In this document: positions 9,901 through 17,852 of the stretch, one piece after another
How positions within the stretch are numbered: the stretch's first letter is position 1
How the letters are laid out: each line of letters starts with the position of its first letter
Assembly: GCA_047621305.1 (NCBI GenBank)
Contig: JBLHNB010000016.1
Coordinates: 7,188-71,187 of the forward strand
Direction: 5' to 3'
DNA: 64,000 nucleotides
Origin: Colwellia_A sp047621305
GTDB taxonomy: Bacteria > Pseudomonadota > Gammaproteobacteria > Enterobacterales > Alteromonadaceae
Made by a program: the position numbers and the translations under genes
The notes under the pieces: model-generated
Told to the model about the DNA's origin: nothing
The model's input: the letters and a program-made list of their open reading frames with translations, nothing else
Database searches by the model: none

Positions 9901-10383
9901 TTAACGAGTGATTTCTGTAACGGGAATTGTTTCTGGTAAAATACGAAGGACTTTAGGCATCAACTTATCCACTTTATTTTTGGATGATTGTAAATAACGC
10001 GCTAAGCGGTGCCCTAAATATCCACCACTTACACCAAGTATAATAGCGTAAACTTCATGAGAAAAAATTAACTGATCGACGAACCATTGACCAAGAGCAG
10101 AAAATGAAATCAAGAAGAATAATGGTAACAGATAGACTTGCCAAGCACTTTCTAAAACACATTGTTCTGAAAGTCCTATAACGACCATATCACCATTTTT
10201 AACGGATAATTCGGTGACAAGGTTTACTGACAGTTGTTTTTGTGGGAAAGCCTTAGCGACTTGACCACTGCCGCAACTGTCAACTTGTTTACAGCCACTA
10301 CACGCTGATTTAATATCACAAACAACAGTAATGTTTTTTTTATTGATAGCAACAACTTTAGCGAGCTCTTCAATCATCGCCAT
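9901..10383 (-). CDS. rseC: SoxR-reducing system / sigma-E regulator RseC
   Basis: A 160-aa protein with the RseC cysteine cluster (CDIKSACSGCKQVDSCGSG) in the cytoplasmic N-terminal part. Two TM helices follow (about 84-102 and 110-128). RseC is an inner-membrane protein encoded at the end of the sigma-E operon and is linked to SoxR reduction. Its start codon shares base 10383 with the rseB stop, which points to translational coupling. Confidence 0.94.
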   Translation of the reverse strand: MAMIEELAKVVAINKKNITVVCDIKSACSGCKQVDSCGSGQVAKAFPQKQLSVNLVTELSVKNGDMVVIGLSEQCVLESAWQVYLLPLFFLISFSALGQWFVDQLIFSHEVYAIILGVSGGYLGHRLARYLQSSKNKVDKLMPKVLRILPETIPVTEITR

Positions 10384-11342
10384 TACTGCTTGGTTTGCGG
10401 TAATAAAACGATCGAGTCTGCAATTGCTTTAGCCGTTTTTGAAGGGATTTTTCCAACAACACTCACTTCAAAGCCTTCATTGACTTGATTGAGTACAACG
10501 GTAGCACCGTTCATTACATATTCGACAGCGCGTTGTTTATCAGTACTGTTATTGATATATACCGATACATTCACCAAGCCGTCTGAAAATAACATAAATT
10601 CAACAGGCTCAGTGCTCGACGTGATTCGGTGACGATTAGCTTTTATTTTTTTAAAACCCGTCGGCAACCAACCAACTCGCCATGACAGATCATGTGCTTG
10701 AAAGCTTTTAGTTACTTCACTTATTTGTGGTAATTCCGCTATTTCTAACTGCTTTAAGTTTTCAGATGGCAACTGGGTAATTTCTAAATGGGTGAATTGC
10801 ACTTGCTCAAGTAATTGCCCTGTACGGGTAATTAATGCGAATTTAAGCAATAAGCTACTTTCTTGATCTAACCACAACCAATAGCCAAAACGATGTTTAT
10901 CCTTAGATACAATTCGAATAAGTTGTGCTGGACGCCCTAAAACACGGCTACGACCAACTGAAATAAAATCATAGCTGTTTGCTATAGATGACATATCTTC
11001 ACGAAAAATAGCAGGTATTGGCCCACTAATTTGTTGTGTTGCTATTGAATATGGCGGTAGTTCAGGCTCAATATAACTCACTATATCGCCTTTACGTAGC
11101 ACATCTCGACGCGGTCCATTTAATAAAGAGATGATCTCAAGTTCTTCACCATTTTCATTTATGCCATGAAACCAGTGGTAAGGTTCAGCCTGATTATTTT
11201 TTACCACAACAAAAGACGTACTAAAATTGAGTTGTTTTAAAGAAAGAGAGAGCTTATTAAGCCAAGACGAGGCTTGTTCGTTTTCTGTTGCTATTGCCGA
11301 AGTAGTAATACTTAGCAATAGCAATACTATTAATTTTCTCAT
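10383..11342 (-). CDS. rseB: Periplasmic sigma-E regulatory protein RseB/MucB
   Basis: A 319-aa secreted protein with a signal peptide (residues 1-18, cleavage near SAIA) and the two-domain MucB/RseB fold. The N-terminal lipid-binding LolA-like part contains GPRRDVLRKGD and RPAQLIRIVSKDKHRFGYWLW. RseB binds RseA in the periplasm and shields it from DegS until envelope stress occurs. It overlaps rseA by 4 bp. Confidence 0.95.
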   Translation of the reverse strand: MRKLIVLLLLSITTSAIATENEQASSWLNKLSLSLKQLNFSTSFVVVKNNQAEPYHWFHGINENGEELEIISLLNGPRRDVLRKGDIVSYIEPELPPYSIATQQISGPIPAIFREDMSSIANSYDFISVGRSRVLGRPAQLIRIVSKDKHRFGYWLWLDQESSLLLKFALITRTGQLLEQVQFTHLEITQLPSENLKQLEIAELPQISEVTKSFQAHDLSWRVGWLPTGFKKIKANRHRITSSTEPVEFMLFSDGLVNVSVYINNSTDKQRAVEYVMNGATVVLNQVNEGFEVSVVGKIPSKTAKAIADSIVLLPQTKQ

Positions 11343-11962
11343 TTATGCAAGTTTTGACCTTTCTCTGGTGACAGTTCTTCTTTGTTATCAACACTTACTG
11401 AGTTTAATTTAACTTGTTGGTGATGATCAGCTAATAATGCTTGAAAGCGTATTTGTTGTTGAATATATGCTTGTTTTTGTAACTTTCTTTCGGCTTGTTG
11501 ATAATTAAAGCTTACAGGTTCAGCAACACCACCAAATGGATTTGTTTGAATAACCTGTTGCGGCACAGTAATGTCATTATTAACCATATTATTTTGCTGC
11601 ACCCCCAACACCATAATACCTGCTGCTGATGCGGCAATCGCTAATTGGCCAAATGGTTTCGCAAACTGAATAACCCGACCTTTTAGCTCATTTATAAAAG
11701 ATTTGGTCTTGGTTGCTGATGCTTTAGGGGCAAGTACAGTGGGTTCACTATCAATTGCCGCTGCTATTTGAGCAGACAAATCAAATTGCATAGCCACAGG
11801 TGCATCATTACGCATGATGTCGCCCATTAAATGATATCTTTCCCACGCACTAGATAAATGGCTATCTTTACTTATGCTATCAAAAGCCTCGTCAAATGTT
11901 TCATCGTTTTGTTGATAATTATCTACACACGATGATACTGTCTCAAACTTACTTTCACTCAT
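11339..11962 (-). CDS. rseA: Anti-sigma-E factor RseA
   Basis: A 207-aa single-pass membrane anti-sigma factor. The cytoplasmic N-terminal domain has the conserved ERYHLMGDIMRND. A TM helix (about 105-125, IAASAAGIMVLGVQQNN) and a periplasmic tail follow. It sequesters RpoE and is degraded by DegS/RseP on envelope stress. It lies 84 bp after rpoE and overlaps rseB. Confidence 0.95.
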   Translation of the reverse strand: MSESKFETVSSCVDNYQQNDETFDEAFDSISKDSHLSSAWERYHLMGDIMRNDAPVAMQFDLSAQIAAAIDSEPTVLAPKASATKTKSFINELKGRVIQFAKPFGQLAIAASAAGIMVLGVQQNNMVNNDITVPQQVIQTNPFGGVAEPVSFNYQQAERKLQKQAYIQQQIRFQALLADHHQQVKLNSVSVDNKEELSPEKGQNLHK

Positions 11963-12046
11963 ACATACACCTTAAATTAGCGTTGTAGTTTTAAAATCAA
12001 GATTTTTAAGTTGAATAACCACCTAACTATCTTAACCCTGATAACA

Positions 12047-12625
12047 TCAATTTTGAAGTAACGGTCTGATCTTTTTATCAACTGCATCTCGAGCTCTAAA
12101 TATTCTCGAACGCACAGTGCCAACAGGACACTCCATGATAACCGCTATTTCTTCGTAACTTAATCCTTCAAGCTCCCTTAGATTTATAGCTGTACGTAAA
12201 TCTTCAGGTAATTGACCAATGGTATCAAACACTACTTTCTTTATTTCACTGGTTAATAATAACTTCTCAGGTGACGCGTTTTCTCTAAGTGCATCACCAC
12301 TATCATAAATTTCTGCATCTTCAATCTCAACATCAGAACCTGGTGGTTTACGACCACTAGCCACTGTATGGTTCTTTGCACAATTAACAGCAATACGATA
12401 TAGCCAAGTATAAAAGGCGCTATCTCCTCTAAAATTAGGTAAAGCACGATATGCTTTAATAAATGCTTCTTGTACTATATCTGGAACATCACTATGATTT
12501 TTAATATAGCGTGAAACCAAATTTGCAACCTTATGCTGATATTTTGTTACTAGCAGGTTAAAAGCATTTTTATCTCCGGCTTGCACCCGCTCAACCAGCT
12601 TTTGGTCGACGTTTTGTTCGCTCAT
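12047..12625 (-). CDS. rpoE: RNA polymerase sigma-E factor
   Basis: A 192-aa ECF sigma factor, nearly identical in style to E. coli RpoE. Region 2 (NLLVTKYQHKVANLVSRYI, DVPDIVQEAFIKAYRALPNF) and region 4 (LEGLSYEEIAVIMECPVGTV) are both present. It directs transcription of envelope-stress genes and its own operon. It heads rpoE-rseA-rseB-rseC and is divergent from nadB. Confidence 0.98.
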   Translation of the reverse strand: MSEQNVDQKLVERVQAGDKNAFNLLVTKYQHKVANLVSRYIKNHSDVPDIVQEAFIKAYRALPNFRGDSAFYTWLYRIAVNCAKNHTVASGRKPPGSDVEIEDAEIYDSGDALRENASPEKLLLTSEIKKVVFDTIGQLPEDLRTAINLRELEGLSYEEIAVIMECPVGTVRSRIFRARDAVDKKIRPLLQN

Positions 12626-12689
12626 CCGAGCCCCATCTCCTAAATAATACTTAAATTTCCAACATCTGGCTCATGGCAAACGCATCAAG

Positions 12690-12716
12690 TAGGACTGACC
12701 TAATGCAAAAAAGTTC
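12690..12716 (-). promoter_or_regulatory. Candidate sigma-E autoregulated promoter of rpoE
   Basis: On the minus strand, GAACTT (12716-12711) is followed by a 16-bp spacer and TCCTA (12694-12690). This resembles the sigma-E consensus GGAACTT-N16-TCtgA. It lies 65 bp upstream of the rpoE start and is preceded by an A/T-rich tract. Autoregulation of rpoE by sigma-E is established in related bacteria; the site here is inferred from sequence alone, and the -10 match is imperfect. Confidence 0.5.
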
Positions 12717-12852
12717 GAATTAAATGAAAAATAAATGAAAAAAATTGAAAAAAGATCAACATTTATACTATAGCTCTTATTTTTACTGTCCTGTTCAGAG
12801 AATAAACGTTAATATTAGCCTTCTGTATAGAGTACCTTAAAATCAAAAAATT

Positions 12853-14445
12853 ATGAACAAGCAACACAACTGTGATGTATTAATAATTGGTAGCGGCGCT
12901 GCTGGACTCACCCTTGCTTTACATTTAGCTAAAGATGCTGATGTGGTTATTTTAAGTAAAGCGCTGGTTAATGAAGGTTCGACTTTTTATGCTCAAGGGG
13001 GAATAGCGGCTGTTTTTGATGAAAATGACAGTATCGACTCCCATGTTTCTGACACCTTAATTGCGGGTGCAGGACTCTGTGACAAAGACGTAGTTCAATA
13101 TACCGCTGAGAATGCAAAAATATGCCTTGAATGGTTGATTAGTCAGGGTGTCGATTTTGATCAAGAAAAAAACACTAATGGTGAAATTAAGTATCACCTG
13201 ACACGAGAAGGTGGCCACAGTCACAGGCGCATACTTCACTCCGCAGATGCTACCGGCAAAGCAATTCAAACGACGTTAGTTGATCAAGTAAGAAACAATA
13301 GTCGCATCAGAATTTTTGAACGTTACAACGCCATAGATTTAATATGCACTAGTTTAGCTGATGAAAAGAAAAAACAATGTCTTGGTGCTTATATTTGGAA
13401 TCGTAATAGCGAAAAAGTAGAAAGCATCTTTTCCAAAAAAACAATTCTCGCAACAGGTGGTGCAAGTAAAGTATACCAATATACTTCAAATCCTGATGTG
13501 GCTAGTGGTGATGGTATTGCAATGGCATGGCGCGCGGGATGTCGAGTAGCTAATATGGAATTTAATCAATTTCATCCAACGTGTTTATTTCATGCCGACG
13601 CTGGTACGTTTTTACTCACTGAAGCCTTGCGTGGTGAAGGCGCAATATTAAGAAGACCTGATGGCAGCCGTTTTATGCCCAGCTTTGATGAAAGAGCCGA
13701 ACTGGCCCCTCGTGACATTGTTGCTCGTGCTATAGACTTTGAAATGAAACGCTTAGGCGCCGATTGTATGTTTTTAGATATAAGCCATAAGCCTGCCGAC
13801 TTTATCAAACAACATTTCCCCACTATTTATAAAAAGACCCTCGAACTAGGTATCGACATTACCAAATCCCCCATTCCGATTGTTCCTGCGGCTCATTATA
13901 CCTGCGGCGGCGTAATGATTAACCAGCAAGGTAAAACCGATATTAATAACTTATATGCTATTGGAGAGGTTGCCTATACCGGTTTGCATGGTGCAAATAG
14001 AATGGCAAGTAATTCATTACTTGAATGTTTAGTTTTTGCCCGCGCAGCAGCCATCGAAATTGAACAGTCTTTAACAAAGAGAACTGAATATATTTCTTTA
14101 CCTCCCTGGGATGAGAGTCGGGTTACAGATTCAGATGAAGAAGTTGTCATTCAACATAATTGGCATGAACTGCGCTTATTTATGTGGGATTATGTGGGTA
14201 TTGTTAGAACCACAAAACGCTTAGAAAGAGCTTTACATCGAGTCGAATTATTACAAAAAGAAATAGATGATTATTATCAAAATTTTAGAGTAAGTAATAA
14301 TTTATTAGAGCTCCGGAATTTAGTACAAGTTGCTGAATTAATTATAAAGTGTGCAATGGAGAGAAAAGAAAGTAGAGGTTTACACTTTACCTTAGATTAT
14401 CCTGAGCTTAGTGAAAATGCTACCGTGACAATATTAACACCTTAA
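12853..14445 (+). CDS. nadB: L-aspartate oxidase
   Basis: The 530-aa flavoprotein has an N-terminal FAD-binding GSGAAGLTLAL, the active-site region STFYAQGGIAAVF, FHPTCLF and PAAHYTCGG. NGLE-like HGANRMASNSLLEC lies near the C-terminus. These distinguish NadB from fumarate/succinate dehydrogenase flavoproteins. It oxidises L-aspartate to iminoaspartate in NAD biosynthesis. It is divergent from rpoE, a common gammaproteobacterial arrangement. Confidence 0.97.
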   Translation: MNKQHNCDVLIIGSGAAGLTLALHLAKDADVVILSKALVNEGSTFYAQGGIAAVFDENDSIDSHVSDTLIAGAGLCDKDVVQYTAENAKICLEWLISQGVDFDQEKNTNGEIKYHLTREGGHSHRRILHSADATGKAIQTTLVDQVRNNSRIRIFERYNAIDLICTSLADEKKKQCLGAYIWNRNSEKVESIFSKKTILATGGASKVYQYTSNPDVASGDGIAMAWRAGCRVANMEFNQFHPTCLFHADAGTFLLTEALRGEGAILRRPDGSRFMPSFDERAELAPRDIVARAIDFEMKRLGADCMFLDISHKPADFIKQHFPTIYKKTLELGIDITKSPIPIVPAAHYTCGGVMINQQGKTDINNLYAIGEVAYTGLHGANRMASNSLLECLVFARAAAIEIEQSLTKRTEYISLPPWDESRVTDSDEEVVIQHNWHELRLFMWDYVGIVRTTKRLERALHRVELLQKEIDDYYQNFRVSNNLLELRNLVQVAELIIKCAMERKESRGLHFTLDYPELSENATVTILTP

Positions 14446-14993
14446 ATTGATGTGGGCTGCGAGTTTTTAGCGCTATGTTTAAGTCTTTTAATTATTCGAG
14501 AGATGCGTGAATAATCTTGTAATGAGACACTATTTTTAAATAAAAATAAATGTCTCACTACTTTTTCATGAGAAACTGCCACTGAAGAAGTCGAAGTAAG
14601 CACCAACCAACAACCAAACCATCCTACGCGACTATGAACATCAAGTTGGAATGTTTGATGTTCAGCAAGGATACATTTACCCTCATTGCCTATGATAAAG
14701 TTATCTTTATTACTGGCATGATTACCGCCATAAAGATAATGTTTTATAGCCTTAAAAATAGTTTTATCAATCAACCTGATGAACAATGAAATAAGGATCA
14801 ATAAAGCAATAATCGATAACGTAATAATAAATAGCGGCAACAGTAAGAAATAGCCCCCAAGAACAATGCTTAGTAATACCGTATAAAACACATAACACTT
14901 AACAAATTTTTGGCGAGACTCATCAACAGTAATATTATACTTTAACTCGCTTGAGAATAGTCTCGACCATGTAGTTAAGCTCTTGGTCTTCAC
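14442..14993 (-). CDS. YgfX/CptA-like inner-membrane protein
   Basis: A small membrane protein with two adjacent TM helices (CYVFYTVLLSIVLGGYFLLL and FIITLSIIALLILISLFI) and a soluble C-terminal part, encoded directly after sdhE. This matches YgfX (CptA), the partner gene of SdhE. The start is uncertain. The GTG at 14993 keeps the overlap with sdhE to 59 bp; a longer ATG start at 15056 would overlap sdhE by 122 bp and seems unlikely. Its stop overlaps the nadB stop from the opposite strand. Confidence 0.7.
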   Translation of the reverse strand: MKTKSLTTWSRLFSSELKYNITVDESRQKFVKCYVFYTVLLSIVLGGYFLLLPLFIITLSIIALLILISLFIRLIDKTIFKAIKHYLYGGNHASNKDNFIIGNEGKCILAEHQTFQLDVHSRVGWFGCWLVLTSTSSVAVSHEKVVRHLFLFKNSVSLQDYSRISRIIKRLKHSAKNSQPTSI

Positions 14994-15186
14994 ATTTTTC
15001 GTGCCCCATAAACCATGCAAATAAATCAGGATCCTGGCATACCAACAAACGTTCAAAAATTAATTTATCTTTTTCAGATAACTGCTCATAAGCTTCATCT
15101 ACAAAAGGCATAAATAGTATATCAAGCTCTAACATACCTCTGCGACAAGCCCATCGTAACCTAGGCTTATTATCGATTATCGACAT
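14935..15186 (-). CDS. sdhE: FAD assembly factor SdhE
   Basis: An 83-aa protein with the SdhE signature RWACRRGMLELDILFMPF, including the RGxxE motif needed for flavinylation. It ends with the typical acidic/helical DPDLFAWFMGHE. SdhE promotes covalent FAD attachment to succinate dehydrogenase and fumarate reductase flavoproteins. It is followed by ygfX and divergent from ygfZ, as in many gammaproteobacteria. Confidence 0.95.
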   Translation of the reverse strand: MSIIDNKPRLRWACRRGMLELDILFMPFVDEAYEQLSEKDKLIFERLLVCQDPDLFAWFMGHEKCEDQELNYMVETILKRVKV

Positions 15187-15302
15187 AGTTCACCATAAAA
15201 TATTAAATCTAGCGTTATTCTAACAATTTCACCAATATATGCTTGTTTTATTTTATAATGCCCCTATTGATTAACTTAACTATTGGTATAAAAAAGTTCC
15301 TT

Positions 15303-16271
15303 ATGACTATTTCATTAGCTAACGACTTACCTTCTTTTGAACAACTCCCTGACACATTCGCTATTTTGTTAGATCAATTCTCGTCTATTTCACTTACAGG
15401 TGATGAACAAAGCAAGTATTTACAAGGACAAGTAACCTGCGATGTAAATTCATCGAATGAACACACTTTTTTACATGGTGCACATTGCGATGCTAAAGGA
15501 AAAGTATTTTCTATATTTAGATTTATTAATCGTGATAATGCCCACTTATTATTACAACCGAAATGCACAGTACCGGCCTCTTTAAAAGAATTAAAAAAAT
15601 TCGGTGTATTTGCAAAGGTTGATATCGAAGAAGTAACAGACCTTGGGTATTATGCGCTTGTTGGCGACCAAGCAACGACTTTGATACAACAAAAATTCCA
15701 ACAAGTTCCTGACAGTTTAACCCCAGTACTTAGCGTTGGTACAACCACATTAGTGTATATTGCCGGACAAAAAAGTCGTTACCTATTCATTGATAATAAA
15801 AACAACATTGAAAGTTTAGCGCTTGAATTTTCACTCATAACCTACAGTAATAACGTATGGGATTTATTAGAAATTATTGACGGTTTTCCAATATTAAATG
15901 CCGCATCTATTTCAGAATATGTACCGCAAATGCTTAATTTACAAGCGATTCACGGTATCAGTTTTACTAAAGGCTGTTATTTAGGACAAGAAACTGTCGC
16001 ACGCATGCAATATTTAGGGAAAAATAAACGTGCTTTATTTTATTTATCTGCCAAGCAACCTACAAAAATTAGTGACGACGATATTATCGAGAAACAATTA
16101 GGAGAAAATTGGCGAAAAGCAGGTAGTATTTTAGCAACTTACCAAGCTGACGATAGTACCGCATACATTCAAGCGGTGTTAGCTAGTGATCTTGAAGAAA
16201 ACACGCATTTACGCATAAAAGAACAACAATCGCCGATCATAGTTAAATCACTACCTTATTCTCTTAAATAA
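15303..16271 (+). CDS. ygfZ: tRNA-modifying / iron-sulfur maturation protein YgfZ
   Basis: A folate-binding GcvT-like protein with the diagnostic KGCYLGQETVARMQYLG motif, whose cysteine is the conserved functional residue. It helps maintain Fe-S enzymes such as MiaB. I chose the ATG at 15303, giving 322 aa with MTISLANDLPSF at the start. The open frame extends to a TTG at 15243 through a hydrophobic stretch that is unlike the family start. It is 12 bp upstream of the FKBP gene and may be cotranscribed with it. Confidence 0.92.
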   Translation: MTISLANDLPSFEQLPDTFAILLDQFSSISLTGDEQSKYLQGQVTCDVNSSNEHTFLHGAHCDAKGKVFSIFRFINRDNAHLLLQPKCTVPASLKELKKFGVFAKVDIEEVTDLGYYALVGDQATTLIQQKFQQVPDSLTPVLSVGTTTLVYIAGQKSRYLFIDNKNNIESLALEFSLITYSNNVWDLLEIIDGFPILNAASISEYVPQMLNLQAIHGISFTKGCYLGQETVARMQYLGKNKRALFYLSAKQPTKISDDDIIEKQLGENWRKAGSILATYQADDSTAYIQAVLASDLEENTHLRIKEQQSPIIVKSLPYSLK

Positions 16272-16283
16272 TCAGGAAATCAA

Positions 16284-16778
16284 ATGAAAATATCTGAAAA
16301 CAAAGTTGTTGTTTTACATTATGCCGTATCAGACAGTGAAGATACCTTAATAGACAGCTCTTATGACCATAGCCCTTTGTCAATCATACAAGGCACTGGG
16401 TATTTGATTCCTGGCTTAGAAGATGCGTTAATCGATCATGTCACGGGCGATAAATTCGAAGTGGAAGTTTCTGCTGATCAAGCGTATGGGCAACGTGAAG
16501 ATGGTTATGTGCAAACAGTACCAAAAGATATGTTTGGCAGTATTGAAGACTTAGCTGTTGGTGCACAATTAAGAGCGACAACCGACGATGGCGAACAAAC
16601 GGTCATGGTTATTGACATGACCGAAGATGAAATTACCGTTGATGGTAATCATCCGTTAGCTGGTATTGATCTTAAATTCGAGGTCGATATTCTTGAAGTA
16701 AGAGAGGCTACCGCTGATGAATTAGCCCATGGACATGTTCATAGCGAAGGTGGTTGTGGACATCAACACGAAGATTAA
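16284..16778 (+). CDS. FKBP-type peptidyl-prolyl isomerase, SlyD-like
   Basis: A 164-aa protein with the FKBP start MKISENKVVVLHYAVSD, the GTGYLIPGLEDALI segment, an inserted-in-flap region and a His-rich tail (HGHVHSEGGCGHQHED) likely to bind Ni/Zn. It isomerises prolyl bonds and acts as a chaperone. The tail and length are like SlyD but shorter, so the exact orthologue is not certain. It is followed by a good hairpin terminator. Confidence 0.88.
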   Translation: MKISENKVVVLHYAVSDSEDTLIDSSYDHSPLSIIQGTGYLIPGLEDALIDHVTGDKFEVEVSADQAYGQREDGYVQTVPKDMFGSIEDLAVGAQLRATTDDGEQTVMVIDMTEDEITVDGNHPLAGIDLKFEVDILEVREATADELAHGHVHSEGGCGHQHED

Positions 16779-16800
16779 AAATTACTCCCCTGCTAATCTC

Positions 16801-16827
16801 CTAACCCACATACTCTATGTGGGTTAG
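16801..16827 (+). terminator. Hairpin terminator after the FKBP gene
   Basis: CTAACCCACA (16801-16810) pairs perfectly with TGTGGGTTAG (16818-16827) around a 7-nt loop, 22 bp after the stop codon. Only a short T-rich stretch follows, so termination strength is uncertain. Confidence 0.6.
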
Positions 16828-16916
16828 ATCTTTGAAAATTATGACTAAACCTCACCACTTAACTTATATCTTATTGCAATCATTCACTTTCATTAGTTTT
16901 GCATTATACTAAACCC

Positions 16917-16998
16917 TATACCCATCGTACTTCAAGATGCAGTTTCAGAGCGAATCTAGGAAATCAAAGCAAGACGCGATACTAAAAGAATGGGTATA
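16917..16998. repeat. Small intergenic element with 9-bp inverted ends
   Basis: TATACCCAT (16917-16925) and ATGGGTATA (16990-16998) bracket about 64 bp containing ACTTCAAGATGCAG. The structure is that of a small dispersed palindromic repeat or MITE-like unit of the kind scattered between genes in marine Alteromonadales. Only one copy is in this window, so its repetitive nature is inferred. Confidence 0.5.
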
Positions 16999-17066
16999 TA
17001 GTCTGTTTTGTTATTTCTAACATGTAATAACAGTTTTTATTTAGATATAAAGGGGCGGAATACTAA

Positions 17067-17825
17067 ATGGTTAATTATATTTCAGTCCAATATTTGTGCC
17101 TATTTCCCATATTATTTTTGATGACATTTAATATTCAGGCTGAAAAAATTCAAATAGTTACTGAAAATTTTGCCCCCTACAATTACATTGAAAATAATCA
17201 GCTCGTCGGTATTCATACAAGCTTAATTAAAAAAATATTAGCTAAGACTCAAACAGAGGCCGAATTTCATATTTATCCTTGGGCACGTGCCTATAATATG
17301 GCATTACAACAACAAAATACGCTTATCTACTCAATTGCACGCAGTAAAAACCGTGAACATTTATTCCAATGGGTTGGCCCGATTACCCCGGTAACAACTT
17401 GTTTGTTTGCACTAAAAAGTAGGACAGATATTAACTTTAATGATTTGGAGCCAGCAAAGAATTACATCACAGTAACGCAATTAGAAGGCCGCACTGAACA
17501 TGTATTAATAGGGAAAGGTTTTGTTAAAGGACAAAACTTAATGGATACAACCTCACTTGAAAGCTCCTTTAAAGTTCTCCTTAATGCTCGTAGTGATCTA
17601 TTAGGCTATCCAGAATTACCCATTTACCACTTGATAAAACAACAAGGTTTGAAGCCAAACGATATCATAAAAAAAACACATTGTTTTACCGATGCGGAGC
17701 TATATATGGCTTTTAGTTTAAATACACCTTTAGAAACAGTAGAAAAATTCCAAACAGCACTTGATGAACTGCTAAGTGTAGGTGAATATAAAAATATTTT
17801 TACTGAATATCAGAATACACACTAA
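17067..17825 (+). CDS. Periplasmic substrate-binding protein, SBP_bac_3 type
   Basis: A 252-aa secreted protein with a signal peptide (about 1-25, ending near NIQA). It has the fold-3 solute-binding start (IQIVTENFAPYNYIENNQLVGI) and WARAYNMALQQQNTLIYSIAR, typical of the amino-acid-binding-like proteins common in this order. There is no permease or ATPase next to it, so it is likely an orphan binding protein. The ligand is not predictable. Confidence 0.8.
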   Translation: MVNYISVQYLCLFPILFLMTFNIQAEKIQIVTENFAPYNYIENNQLVGIHTSLIKKILAKTQTEAEFHIYPWARAYNMALQQQNTLIYSIARSKNREHLFQWVGPITPVTTCLFALKSRTDINFNDLEPAKNYITVTQLEGRTEHVLIGKGFVKGQNLMDTTSLESSFKVLLNARSDLLGYPELPIYHLIKQQGLKPNDIIKKTHCFTDAELYMAFSLNTPLETVEKFQTALDELLSVGEYKNIFTEYQNTH

Positions 17826-17852
17826 CTGTAGTAATGAACAAAGATGGTATTA

